Positions 1 to 6,765 of a DNA stretch of 9,606 nucleotides are shown piece by piece; within the stretch, counting starts at the first letter, position 1; each line of letters starts with the position of its first letter. Under the pieces are notes generated by a model. That model was not told the origin of the DNA, did no database searches, and saw nothing but the letters and a program-made list of their open reading frames with translations. The DNA comes from Cyanobacteria bacterium UBA5018 (GTDB lineage: Bacteria; Cyanobacteriota; Cyanobacteriia; PCC-6307; Cyanobiaceae), in contig DGYA01000048.1 of NCBI GenBank assembly GCA_002396505.1, forward strand, positions 637 through 10,242, given 5' to 3'. Position numbers and translations under genes: made by a program.

Positions 1-879
1 GTTGACGTCGATGACGGTGAGCGCCTCGGTGGGCTCGATGATGATGTAACCACCGGAGGGCAAGTCGACCCGGGGCTTGAGGGCATCGCGGATCGCCGCG
101 TTCACCTTGAATGTCTCGAGGATCTCGCCGGGTTCTGGATTGGCCTCCACCAGCACATTGGCGTGATCGGCGCCCAGGAAGGCATTGGCGCGGGCCACCG
201 CCTCGGGGCTGTCCACCACCACCCGCACCAGCTCGGGGCTGTAGAGGTCCCGCAGCACGCGATGGATGAAGTCTTCGTCGCGGTTCAGCAGTACGGGGGG
301 ATTGGCCGTCTCCGCCGCCTGCTGAATCGCCTCCCACTGGCGCAGCAGCGCTTCCAGGTCGTCGATCAGCAGCTCTTCGCTGACTGATTCAGCCTCGGTG
401 CGGATCAGCAGGCCGGCGCCGGGGGGCTTGATCAGCACCCCCAGGGCCCGCAGCCGATTGCGCTCGTTTTCGGAACTGATGCGGCGGGAGATGTTCACCC
501 CCTGGCCGTGGGGCTGCAGCACCAGAAAGCGACCGGGCAGGGCGAGGTTGCCGGTGAGCCGCGGTCCCTTGGTACCGGTGGGCTCCTTCATCACCTGCAC
601 CAGCACCTTCTGGCGCGGTTCCAGCAATTCGGTGATGCCGCCGGCACCCTTCCTCAGGCGCAGGGGGCCCAGATCGGTGACATGAATGAAGCCATTTTTT
701 TCACTCTCGCCAATATTTACGAAAGCCGCATCAATGCCGGGTAAAACGTTCTCAACCGTGCCCAGATAAACATCGCCAATTTGATAGCGGCCCTGGGCGA
801 CCACAAGTTCATCGACACGGTCGTCGTGGAGCACTGCGGCAATGCGCAGCTGCTCGGCGATGACTATTTGCTGTTGCAT
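1..879 (-). CDS. rne: Ribonuclease E/G, N-terminal part (cut by left window edge)
   Basis: This is the N-terminal 293 codons of the RNase E/G family endoribonuclease, which cleaves single-stranded AU-rich RNA in mRNA decay and RNA maturation. Reading leftward from the ATG at 877-879, the protein begins MQQQIVIAEQLRIAAVL. An S1 RNA-binding domain follows at about residues 34-120, with GDVYLGTVENVLPGIDAAFV near its start. The RNase H-like and 5'-sensor regions then lead to VIDVN at the window edge. Asp291 there corresponds to the first catalytic metal-binding Asp of the family (Asp303 in E. coli RNase E). The second catalytic Asp, the zinc-link cysteines and any C-terminal tail lie outside the window. 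No in-frame upstream ATG or GTG was seen close to this start; a GAGGG about 14 bases upstream is a weak ribosome binding site. The gene follows the radical SAM gene on the same strand after 232 bases, so it probably has its own promoter. Family assignment is firm. Confidence 0.95.
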   Translation of the reverse strand, partial: MQQQIVIAEQLRIAAVLHDDRVDELVVAQGRYQIGDVYLGTVENVLPGIDAAFVNIGESEKNGFIHVTDLGPLRLRKGAGGITELLEPRQKVLVQVMKEPTGTKGPRLTGNLALPGRFLVLQPHGQGVNISRRISSENERNRLRALGVLIKPPGAGLLIRTEAESVSEELLIDDLEALLRQWEAIQQAAETANPPVLLNRDEDFIHRVLRDLYSPELVRVVVDSPEAVARANAFLGADHANVLVEANPEPGEILETFKVNAAIRDALKPRVDLPSGGYIIIEPTEALTVIDVN

Positions 880-1111
880 AAGAATGATGGGGCCCTCGGG
901 ACCATGCCAGGGTTGGGAAGCATCAGCAGGGGCTAAGGGGCCAGCTGCGAGCGATAGAAAGTACTGACCGCGCAACTCGTGCTGCGGTGGGGCCTGTCAA
1001 CAGCGATTTCTTGAATACTTCTTGAAATCGGTTGCCCAGAACCGAAATAACTCGATTGCGCAAAACCGAGTTGCGCAAGACCGAGAGGCGAAGCGGAAAG
1101 GGCCTATTCGC
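880..1111 (-). promoter_or_regulatory. Probable rne promoter/leader region with short repeats
   Basis: This is non-coding sequence between the stop of the radical SAM gene and the start of rne, both on the minus strand. It is visibly less GC-rich than the genes and holds several short repeats and hairpins, listed separately. A TTGACA hexamer on the minus strand (995-1000) matches a -35 consensus, but I see no good -10 hexamer 16-18 bases downstream, so I do not call a promoter there. Cyanobacterial rne genes are known to have long regulatory 5' leaders through which RNase E controls its own mRNA. That this stretch is such a leader is inference from its position and length. Confidence 0.45.
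1032..1085. repeat. Degenerate 15-bp tandem repeat upstream of rne
   Basis: Two adjacent 15-base units, TTGCGCAAAACCGAG (1056-1070) and TTGCGCAAGACCGAG (1071-1085), differ at one base. A third copy, TTGCCCAGAACCGAA (1032-1046), has three differences from the first and is separated from it by 9 bases. Each of the two good units contains the palindromic octamer TTGCGCAA. Just to the left, TTCTTGAA occurs twice 11 bases apart (1008-1015 and 1019-1026). The role is unknown; spaced palindromes could be protein binding sites or elements of the rne leader RNA. Confidence 0.7.
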
Positions 1112-1113
1112 CT
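1086..1113 (-). terminator. Possible weak hairpin at the end of the radical SAM gene
   Basis: AGGCGAA (1086-1092) and TTCGCCT (1107-1113) can form a 7-bp stem around a 14-base loop, overlapping the stop codon at 1112-1114 of the minus-strand radical SAM gene. No U-tract follows in the direction of transcription, so this is at best a weak terminator or a 3'-end stabilising structure. Confidence 0.25.
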
Positions 1114-3910
1114 ATTGAGAAGTTAGCACGGTGCTCAAGCTGAGCTGTTGGCGACATTGCTGGCCAAGTACCAGGGGCTGCCCCAGCCGTTCCGCCAGCC
1201 AATCGCGCAGTTGTTCGGGCCGCAAACTGCGGCCCGCCCCGTCGATGGCCGCCTGCAATGCCAATTCGGCCGAGGTCGTCGTAACCGCGGCGAGCTCTAG
1301 GGCGATCAGGGCTGGGCGGCAGTCCCGCTGGCGGGGGCGGCCCTTCTTATCGGTGTCGTGCCAGAGCAGTTCGGGGGCCGCCAACAGTGTCGCCACCGCC
1401 GCTTGCCAGCGATCGGCGGCGATCGGCGCCCCGCTCTCGGGCGCCAGGGTCATGGTCCAGCGGGCCGAGTGCAACTCCTGGGAGAGGCTGGGCCCGGTTA
1501 GGGGCACCTGCTGGGCCGAGAGCAGCTGGAAGGTGTCGGGTAGCTGGGCCCCCAGGCGCTCCAGGGCCAGCTCGGGGTCTATGTGCTGAACGAACTCCAG
1601 ATCCAGCCACTCGCCGCGGCCCTCCACCCCCAGCGGCAGGGGCAGCGCCAGCTGCAGCCGAGGCAGGGGATGAAAACCACCGGTGAAGCTCACCGGCAGG
1701 CGGCTGCGCCGCAGGGCCCGTTCCAGCAGGCGCAGGGTGTCCAGGTGGCTGATCAGGGCCAGGGAGCCGGTCTTGGCGAAGCCGAAGCGCAGGCGGCAGA
1801 TCCGCTCGCTGGCGGGGGCGCGCTGGGGCAGTTGGGGGGGGATCGGCGGCGGCGGAATCACCACGTTGTGCCCCAGCTCGGGGCCGCAGACACCACAGCT
1901 GCTGCAGCCGGAGAAGGAGCAGTCCGGCACCACGGTCGCCGCCAGGGCCCGCTGCAAATCCTCCGCCAGCCAGCTTTTATCGAGGCCGGAATCGATGTGG
2001 TCCCAGGGCAGGGGCTGGCGGCAAAAAGCCTCCAGGTCGTCGGCGGCCATCGCCTCCACGGCGCTCCAGGCGCCGAGCTCCAGGGCCCGATAGCGGCCGC
2101 CGAGGCCGGCGGCCTCAATGGCGGCGGTCCAGGCGGCGTAGGTGCGTTCCACCGACTCAAACCAGGCATCGAGGCCGGCGCCCTGGCGCCAGGCGGCCTC
2201 CAGCACCGGCGCCAGGCGCCGATCGCCGCGGCCAATGAAGTCTTCTATCGCCGAGAGGCGCAGATCGGTGAAGTTCACCTTGATGCCGCGCAGGCCCCGC
2301 AGGGCGCGGCGCAGCAACTGCTGGCGGCGGTCGAATTCAGTGCTGCTGACGCTGTGCCACTGGAAGGGGGTGTGCGGTTTGGGGGTGAAATTGCTGATGG
2401 TGAGGTTGAGCTCCAGCCGACCTATCTCGCTGCATTGGTGCTGCAGCCACCGACAGGTTTCAGCAATTCCCAGCACATCTGCATCGGTTTCACCCGGCAG
2501 CCCCACCATGAAATACAGCTTCACCTTGCGATAGCCGTTGGTCATGGCGGTGCGGATGCCGGCCAGCAGCTCGGCATCGGTGAGCCCCTTGTTAACGATG
2601 TCGCGCAGGCGCTGGCTGCCGGCCTCCGGCGCGAAGGTGAGCCCCGCCTTTCGGCTGCCGCCGAGGATGTGGGCGATATCGCTATCGAAGCGATCCACCC
2701 TTTGGCTGGGCAGGGTCAAGCTGACGTTCTGATCGGCCAGGCGGTTGCGCAGTTCCACCCCCACCGCCGGCAGGGCCAGGTAGTCGCTGCAGCTGAGCGA
2801 GAGCAGCGAGAAGTCGCTATAGCCGGTGCGCTCCATGCCGGTTTCGATCGCTTCGATCACCGCCTCTGGTTCCACATCGCGGGCGGGGCGGGTGAGCATG
2901 CCGGGCTGGCAGAAGCGACAGCCCCGGGTGCAGCCCCGCCGGATCTCCACCGTGAGCCGGTCGTGCACCGTCTCCACATGGGGCACCAAGCCCATGGCGT
3001 AGTGGGGCATGGGGGTGGCGGTGCGGCGCTGGATGCGCGCCGGCAGGCCCGGCTCCAGGGGCTCGATGCTCACCCCATCGGCGCCAGGGCCGTAGAGGCT
3101 GGGCACGTAGACCCCCGGCACCTGGGCCAGATCGCGCAGCAGCGCCCTGCGGCTGAGGCCGGCGGCCCTGGCCTCGGCCACCACCAGGCCGATCTCCGGC
3201 AACAGCTCCTCGCCATCGCCGAGGGCGAAGAAGTCGAAGAAGGCGGCGAAAGGCTCCGGGTTGCTGGTGGCGGTGGGGCCGCCGGCGAACACCAGCGGCG
3301 GGGCATCGGCCGCAGCCAGGGGCAGGTCACCGCGATCGGCGGCCCGCAGCGGCACCCCGGCCAGATCCAGCATCTCCAGGATGTTGGTGCCGCCCAGCTC
3401 GTAGCTGAGGCTGAAACCGAGGATGTCGAAGCTATACAGGGGCCGCCGGCTCTCAACAGCAAACAGCGGCAGCTGCCGCTGGCGCAGGCGCGCCGATAGA
3501 TCCGCCGCCGGCAGATAGGCCCGATCGCAGAGCTGACCGGGCAGGGAATTGAGGATTGAATAGAGAATGATGTGGCCGGTATTGCTGGCCCCCACCTCGT
3601 AGACCTCGGGATAGGTGAGCGCCCAGCGCACCCCGGCCGCCGGCCAGGCCCGCTGCCAATCCCGTTTCACCACCCCCAATTCATCGCCCAAGTAGCGGGC
3701 GGGCTTGCTGATCTGCAGATCGATCAGGCCGTTGAAGTCGATCGGCTCCAGCAGCGCTAGGCCGGCCGGCGGGGCTGGCGCGCCACTGACCGATCCACTT
3801 ACTGATCCAGGCTCATGCCCAGGCCCTTGCCCCTGCCCGGTAACTGGTTGATCACCGGGCTGATAGCCGGGTTGATTACTGGGCCCAGTGACAGAGGCGG
3901 CAAGGCTCAC
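1112..3910 (-). CDS. TIGR03960-type radical SAM protein fused to DUF2344 domain
   Basis: This encodes a 932-residue iron-sulfur protein of unknown substrate. The N-terminal region (about 65-310) resembles the B12-binding-like domain of this family, with ARYLGDELGVV, FDILGFSLSYELG and LVFAGGPTATSNPEP. The radical SAM core follows, with the cluster motif CTRGCRFC giving Cys327, Cys331 and Cys334, then FAPEAGSQRLR and KLYFMVGLPGE. A second cysteine group CSFSGCSSCGVC (Cys664, 669, 672, 675) could hold another Fe-S cluster or zinc. The C-terminal domain from about residue 703 (LRFGFAKTGSLALISHLDT) matches DUF2344 (TIGR03936), which in many bacteria is a separate gene near the TIGR03960 protein. 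The start is GTG at 3908-3910; I found no usable ATG, GTG or TTG between it and the conserved region, so the roughly 55-residue Gly/Pro/Ser-rich N-terminal extension appears real. The gene is divergent from dapL. Family assignment is confident; function in the cell is unknown. Confidence 0.9.
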   Translation of the reverse strand: MSLAASVTGPSNQPGYQPGDQPVTGQGQGPGHEPGSVSGSVSGAPAPPAGLALLEPIDFNGLIDLQISKPARYLGDELGVVKRDWQRAWPAAGVRWALTYPEVYEVGASNTGHIILYSILNSLPGQLCDRAYLPAADLSARLRQRQLPLFAVESRRPLYSFDILGFSLSYELGGTNILEMLDLAGVPLRAADRGDLPLAAADAPPLVFAGGPTATSNPEPFAAFFDFFALGDGEELLPEIGLVVAEARAAGLSRRALLRDLAQVPGVYVPSLYGPGADGVSIEPLEPGLPARIQRRTATPMPHYAMGLVPHVETVHDRLTVEIRRGCTRGCRFCQPGMLTRPARDVEPEAVIEAIETGMERTGYSDFSLLSLSCSDYLALPAVGVELRNRLADQNVSLTLPSQRVDRFDSDIAHILGGSRKAGLTFAPEAGSQRLRDIVNKGLTDAELLAGIRTAMTNGYRKVKLYFMVGLPGETDADVLGIAETCRWLQHQCSEIGRLELNLTISNFTPKPHTPFQWHSVSSTEFDRRQQLLRRALRGLRGIKVNFTDLRLSAIEDFIGRGDRRLAPVLEAAWRQGAGLDAWFESVERTYAAWTAAIEAAGLGGRYRALELGAWSAVEAMAADDLEAFCRQPLPWDHIDSGLDKSWLAEDLQRALAATVVPDCSFSGCSSCGVCGPELGHNVVIPPPPIPPQLPQRAPASERICRLRFGFAKTGSLALISHLDTLRLLERALRRSRLPVSFTGGFHPLPRLQLALPLPLGVEGRGEWLDLEFVQHIDPELALERLGAQLPDTFQLLSAQQVPLTGPSLSQELHSARWTMTLAPESGAPIAADRWQAAVATLLAAPELLWHDTDKKGRPRQRDCRPALIALELAAVTTTSAELALQAAIDGAGRSLRPEQLRDWLAERLGQPLVLGQQCRQQLSLSTVLTSQ
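3845..3880. repeat. Three 12-bp repeats in the 5' end of the radical SAM gene
   Basis: The units TGGTTGATCACC, GGGCTGATAGCC and GGGTTGATTACT lie head to tail within the coding sequence. On the minus strand they encode the start of the low-complexity stretch NQPGYQPGDQP. As 12 bases is four codons, copy-number change here would keep the reading frame. The extension lies outside the conserved family domains. Confidence 0.6.
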
Positions 3911-4041
3911 GGCAACACTCGCGCAAAGGGCGACACCGGGGGCGGCACCAGCGAAGTGTCGATCGTATGCAGGCCAGGGCGCCGAGGGGCGCCATAGGAC
4001 AATCCGGCCAAGACCTCGATCGGCGCGCGCGCCCTCTCCCC
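3911..4041. promoter_or_regulatory. Divergent intergenic region between radical SAM gene and dapL
   Basis: This 131-base gap must hold the start signals of two divergent genes. I cannot identify convincing -35/-10 pairs for either. It contains GGCGCC-GAGG-GGCGCC (3978-3993), a 6-bp inverted repeat with a four-base loop whose arms are themselves palindromic. No Shine-Dalgarno sequence is visible just before the dapL ATG. Confidence 0.4.
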
Positions 4042-5277
4042 ATGGTGCAGGTGAATGGCAACTACCTCAAGCTCAAGGCCGGCTATCTGTTTCCGGAAAT
4101 CGGCCGGCGGGTGAAGGCGTTCAGCGAGGCCAATCCCACGGCCCAGATCATCCGCCTGGGCATCGGCGATGTGACCGAACCGCTGCCCGAGGCCTGCCGC
4201 CAGGCGATGCAGGCGGCCATTGACGAACTGGGTACCCGCGAGGGTTTCCATGGCTACGGCCCCGAGCAGGGCTACCTGTGGCTGCGGCAGGCGATCGCCC
4301 AAAACGACTTCCAGGCCCGCGGCGCCCAGGTGAGTGCCGAGGAGATCTTCGTGTCGGATGGCTCCAAGTGCGATAGCGCCAACATCCTCGACATCCTCGG
4401 CGAGGGCAACCGCATCGCCGTCACCGATCCGGTGTATCCCGTTTATGTGGACAGCAACGTGATGGCTGGCCGCACCGGCAACGCCGACGAGCTGGGCCGC
4501 TACGCCGGCCTCACCTACCTGCCCATCAGCGCCGAGAACGGCTTCTGCGCCCAGATCCCCAGCGAGAAGGTGGATCTGATCTATCTCTGCTTTCCCAACA
4601 ACCCCACCGGCGCGGTGGCCAGCAAGGCCCAGCTGCAGCAGTGGGTGGACTACGCCCTGGCCAACGAGGCCCTGATCCTGTTCGACGCCGCCTACGAGGC
4701 CTTCATCCAGGATCCGGAGCTGCCCCATTCGATCTACGAGATCGAGGGGGCCAGGCAGTGCGCAATCGAATTCCGCTCCTTTTCTAAGAACGCCGGCTTC
4801 ACCGGCACCCGCTGCGCCCTCACCGTGGTGCCCCGCGGTCTGATGGGCAAGGCCGCCAATGGCGAAGCGGTGGAGCTGTGGGCCCTATGGAATCGGCGCC
4901 AGTGCACCAAGTTCAATGGCGTCAGCTACTTAGTGCAGCGCGGCGCCGAGGCGGTGTATTCCGCCGCAGGCAAGGCCCAGGTGCAGGCTCTGGTGCATTT
5001 CTATATGGAAAACGCGGCGATTATTCGTCGAGAACTGATCGCCGCTGGCCTGGAGGTGTACGGCGGTGAACAGGCCCCCTACGTGTGGGTGAAGACCCCG
5101 GCGGGCCTGGATTCCTGGGGCTTCTTCGATCGCCTGCTCCAGCAGGCCCATGTGGTCGGTACCCCCGGCAGCGGCTTCGGGGCGGCCGGCGAGGGCTACT
5201 TCCGGCTCTCGGCCTTCAACAGCCGCGCCAACGTGGAGGAGGCGATGGCGCGGCTGCGGGCATCCCTAACCAACTGA
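4042..5277 (+). CDS. dapL: LL-diaminopimelate aminotransferase
   Basis: This PLP-dependent enzyme converts tetrahydrodipicolinate directly to LL-2,6-diaminopimelate using glutamate as amino donor. It is the short lysine/peptidoglycan route used by cyanobacteria, plants and chlamydiae. The 411-residue product has the typical family length and opens with the conserved NYLKLKAGYLFPEI. The PLP-binding lysine is Lys249 in SFSKNAGFTGTR. Other cofactor- and substrate-site motifs are SDGSKCD (106-112), CFPNNPTG (183-190), FDAAYEAFI (214-222) and YFRLSAFN (386-393), whose Arg388 should bind the substrate carboxylate. The frame is open further upstream to an ATG at 3967, but the extra 25 residues are not family-like, and the ATG at 4042 gives the normal start. 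The stop at 5275-5277 lies inside a 14-bp tandem repeat, and clpS begins 23 bases later, suggesting cotranscription. Identification is firm. Confidence 0.96.
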   Translation: MVQVNGNYLKLKAGYLFPEIGRRVKAFSEANPTAQIIRLGIGDVTEPLPEACRQAMQAAIDELGTREGFHGYGPEQGYLWLRQAIAQNDFQARGAQVSAEEIFVSDGSKCDSANILDILGEGNRIAVTDPVYPVYVDSNVMAGRTGNADELGRYAGLTYLPISAENGFCAQIPSEKVDLIYLCFPNNPTGAVASKAQLQQWVDYALANEALILFDAAYEAFIQDPELPHSIYEIEGARQCAIEFRSFSKNAGFTGTRCALTVVPRGLMGKAANGEAVELWALWNRRQCTKFNGVSYLVQRGAEAVYSAAGKAQVQALVHFYMENAAIIRRELIAAGLEVYGGEQAPYVWVKTPAGLDSWGFFDRLLQQAHVVGTPGSGFGAAGEGYFRLSAFNSRANVEEAMARLRASLTN

Positions 5278-5300
5278 CAGAATTAAACTGACAGAGTTAA
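5273..5300. repeat. 14-bp tandem duplication at the dapL/clpS junction
   Basis: ACTGACAGAATTAA (5273-5286) is followed directly by ACTGACAGAGTTAA (5287-5300), with one difference. The first copy contains the dapL stop codon, and the second ends at the base before the ATG at 5301. The second copy supplies the only purine-rich sequence (AGAG) ahead of that ATG. It looks like a recent replication-slippage duplication. Confidence 0.8.
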
Positions 5301-5738
5301 ATGGACTGTCGCGGTCGTCCGGTCATGGCCCCCCACCCCGTCCCAGCCGCTGCGGGGTTTCCATTGGCCGTCCCCAGCACGGCCAGCTACCCCGCCAGCA
5401 GCGCCTCCAGCAGCCCCTTCCCCAGCGCGACCAGCAGCCCTGGCAGCAATCCCGGCGGTGCTGCGGTGATGGACAGGGCCACGGAAAGGGTGCGCAAGCC
5501 CTCGCCGCGCTACCGGGTGCTGCTGCATAACGACCCGGTCAACTCCATGGAGTATGTGGTGGTCACCCTGCGCCAGGTGGTGCCATCCCTCAGTGAGCAG
5601 GACGCCATCGCCGTGATGCTGGAAGCCCACAACACCGGCGTGGGCCTGGTGATCGTCTGCGATCTGGAGCCGGCGGAGTTTTACTGCGAAACCCTCAAGG
5701 CCAAGGGCCTCAGCAGCAGCCTGGAGCCCGACAGCTGA
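5301..5738 (+). CDS. clpS: ATP-dependent Clp protease adaptor protein ClpS
   Basis: ClpS binds proteins carrying destabilising N-terminal residues and delivers them to the ClpC/ClpP protease in the cytoplasm. The conserved domain covers about residues 65-140 of this 145-residue frame. Pocket residues are visible: Asn77-Asp78 in LLHNDPVNSMEYVV, Met83, and MLEAH with Met106 and His110. The residue after Asn-Asp is Pro79, where E. coli ClpS has a second Asp. This points to a divergent cyanobacterial paralogue, perhaps the ClpS2 type, with altered residue preference; that is inference. The first 56 residues are Ala/Ser/Pro-rich and not part of the fold. Translation could instead begin at the ATG at 5469 (89 residues), and a further ATG lies at 5325. 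I favour an upstream start because the GGAAV stretch just before 5469 resembles my recollection of related proteins. The stop codon overlaps the next start (TGATG), implying translational coupling with the protease gene. Confidence 0.88.
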   Translation: MDCRGRPVMAPHPVPAAAGFPLAVPSTASYPASSASSSPFPSATSSPGSNPGGAAVMDRATERVRKPSPRYRVLLHNDPVNSMEYVVVTLRQVVPSLSEQDAIAVMLEAHNTGVGLVIVCDLEPAEFYCETLKAKGLSSSLEPDS

Positions 5739-6613
5739 TGGCGGCGGCTGGGCGGCCTGGCCCCCACTGGTGGGGCACGCTGCTCTACGTGCCGCTGCTC
5801 TATGGCCTCGGCTGGCTGCTATCGCGGCCGCTCGCCTGGATCTTCCCCAGCTGGCGGGCCGATCAGCTGGACCTGGCCGGGGTGGCGATCGCCCTGCTGC
5901 TGCTGCTGGCCAGCCTGCCCTGGCGCCTGCGCCGGCTGTGGGGCAGCCGCCGGCCATGGCAGAGGTTGGGCGTGGTGGTGCCGCCCCGGCAGGCGCTACT
6001 GGCCCTGGGGCGCGGGCTGCTCAAGGCCGCCCTGCTGCTGCTGGCGATCGTGCTGGCGCTGCTGATCAGCGGCCGGGCCCGCTGGCTGGGGGAGCTGGGC
6101 ATGGGCGCGCTGCTCAATGCCCTGGCCCTGGCCCTGGGGGTGGGTTTTGCGGAAGAACTGCTGTTTCGCGGCTGGCTGTGGGGGGAGCTGGAGCTCCAAC
6201 TGGGGGCCAGGCGAGCCCTGGGCTGGCAGGCGGCCGTCTTCGCGCTCGTACATCCCTGGTATCGGCTGGCGCCGGTCGAGGCCCTCGCCCTTTTATTCGG
6301 CCTGGTGTTGCTGGCCCTGGCCCTGGCGCTGCAGCGCCGCGCCGATGGCGGTGCCCTGTGGGGGGCGGTGGGTCTGCATGGCGGCCTGGTGGGCGGCTGG
6401 TTCGCCCTGCATGCTGGCCTGCTGGAAATATCCCCAGCCACTCCCGCCTGGTTGATCGGCCCCGGCGGCCCCAGCCCTAACCCCATCGGCGGGTTGCTGG
6501 GCTGGACCGGCCTAGCGGCCCTGCTCTGGAGCAGGCGTCGCCACTGGCAGCCCAGCCCCGGCGAGCCAACCTGCCGCGACCAAAGCGTTGGCGAAGCATC
6601 AGATAACAGCTAA
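5738..6613 (+). CDS. CPBP-family intramembrane glutamic/metallo-protease
   Basis: This 291-residue multi-pass membrane protein belongs to the CAAX protease / bacteriocin-processing (CPBP, Abi, PF02517) family. Hydrophobic segments are evident near residues 14-36, 44-61, 94-111, 122-137, 165-172, 183-198, 207-228 and 249-264. The catalytic motifs are present: EELLFR (Glu139, Glu140, Arg144), FALVH (Phe168 to His172) and GLHGG (His214). All key residues are therefore intact and activity is expected. Substrates of cyanobacterial members are mostly unknown. The ATG shares one base with the clpS stop, so the two are probably co-translated, in an apparent dapL-clpS-protease transcript. The polar C-terminal tail after residue 270 is poorly conserved in appearance. 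Family membership is confident; the specific role is not. Confidence 0.88.
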   Translation: MAAAGRPGPHWWGTLLYVPLLYGLGWLLSRPLAWIFPSWRADQLDLAGVAIALLLLLASLPWRLRRLWGSRRPWQRLGVVVPPRQALLALGRGLLKAALLLLAIVLALLISGRARWLGELGMGALLNALALALGVGFAEELLFRGWLWGELELQLGARRALGWQAAVFALVHPWYRLAPVEALALLFGLVLLALALALQRRADGGALWGAVGLHGGLVGGWFALHAGLLEISPATPAWLIGPGGPSPNPIGGLLGWTGLAALLWSRRRHWQPSPGEPTCRDQSVGEASDNS

Positions 6614-6616
6614 CTT

Positions 6617-6645
6617 CACCGAAGCCGCCTGGACTAGCTTCGGTG
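6617..6645. terminator. Hairpin between convergent genes, likely transcription end
   Basis: CACCGAAGC (6617-6625) and GCTTCGGTG (6637-6645) form a perfect 9-bp stem around an 11-base loop, beginning four bases after the protease stop codon. The facing gene ends at 6766 on the other strand, so the position fits a shared terminator. There is no clear T-tract on either side, so termination by this element is inferred from position and stem strength only. Confidence 0.5.
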
Positions 6646-6765
6646 GTCGCGTAGACGTTGGCATTCAAATCGGCATCCGCGCTTACATCACTATCGGCGC
6701 CCACGTCAGCAATTAACTGAATCTTTAGCCCAGGTTTCCACTCATATTGCCCTGGCGAAATATTG

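Noticed and set aside
163..744. Overlapping small plus-strand frames in the first 750 bases
   Set aside because: They are antisense to the conserved RNase E/G reading frame, which is open to the left window edge.
995..1000. TTGACA (minus strand) as the rne promoter -35 element
   Set aside because: It is a perfect hexamer, but no plausible -10 element lies 16-18 bases downstream.
1583..3499. 638-codon open frame on the plus strand opposite the radical SAM gene
   Set aside because: It mirrors the opposite strand of a well-supported gene in GC-rich DNA, where stop codons are rare. Its product is Ala/Gly/Gln/His-rich with no domain I recognise.
3967..4041. ATG at 3967 as the dapL start
   Set aside because: It would add 25 residues with no family resemblance; the ATG at 4042 gives the usual 411-residue length and N-terminus.
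3907..4728. 273-codon minus-strand frame overlapping dapL and the divergent gap
   Set aside because: It lies antisense to the highly conserved dapL sequence, and its composition is typical of a reverse-strand shadow.
5283..5957. 224-codon minus-strand frame opposite clpS and the protease gene
   Set aside because: It is Arg/Ala/Gly-rich with no recognisable motif. The plus strand carries clear ClpS and CPBP motifs here.
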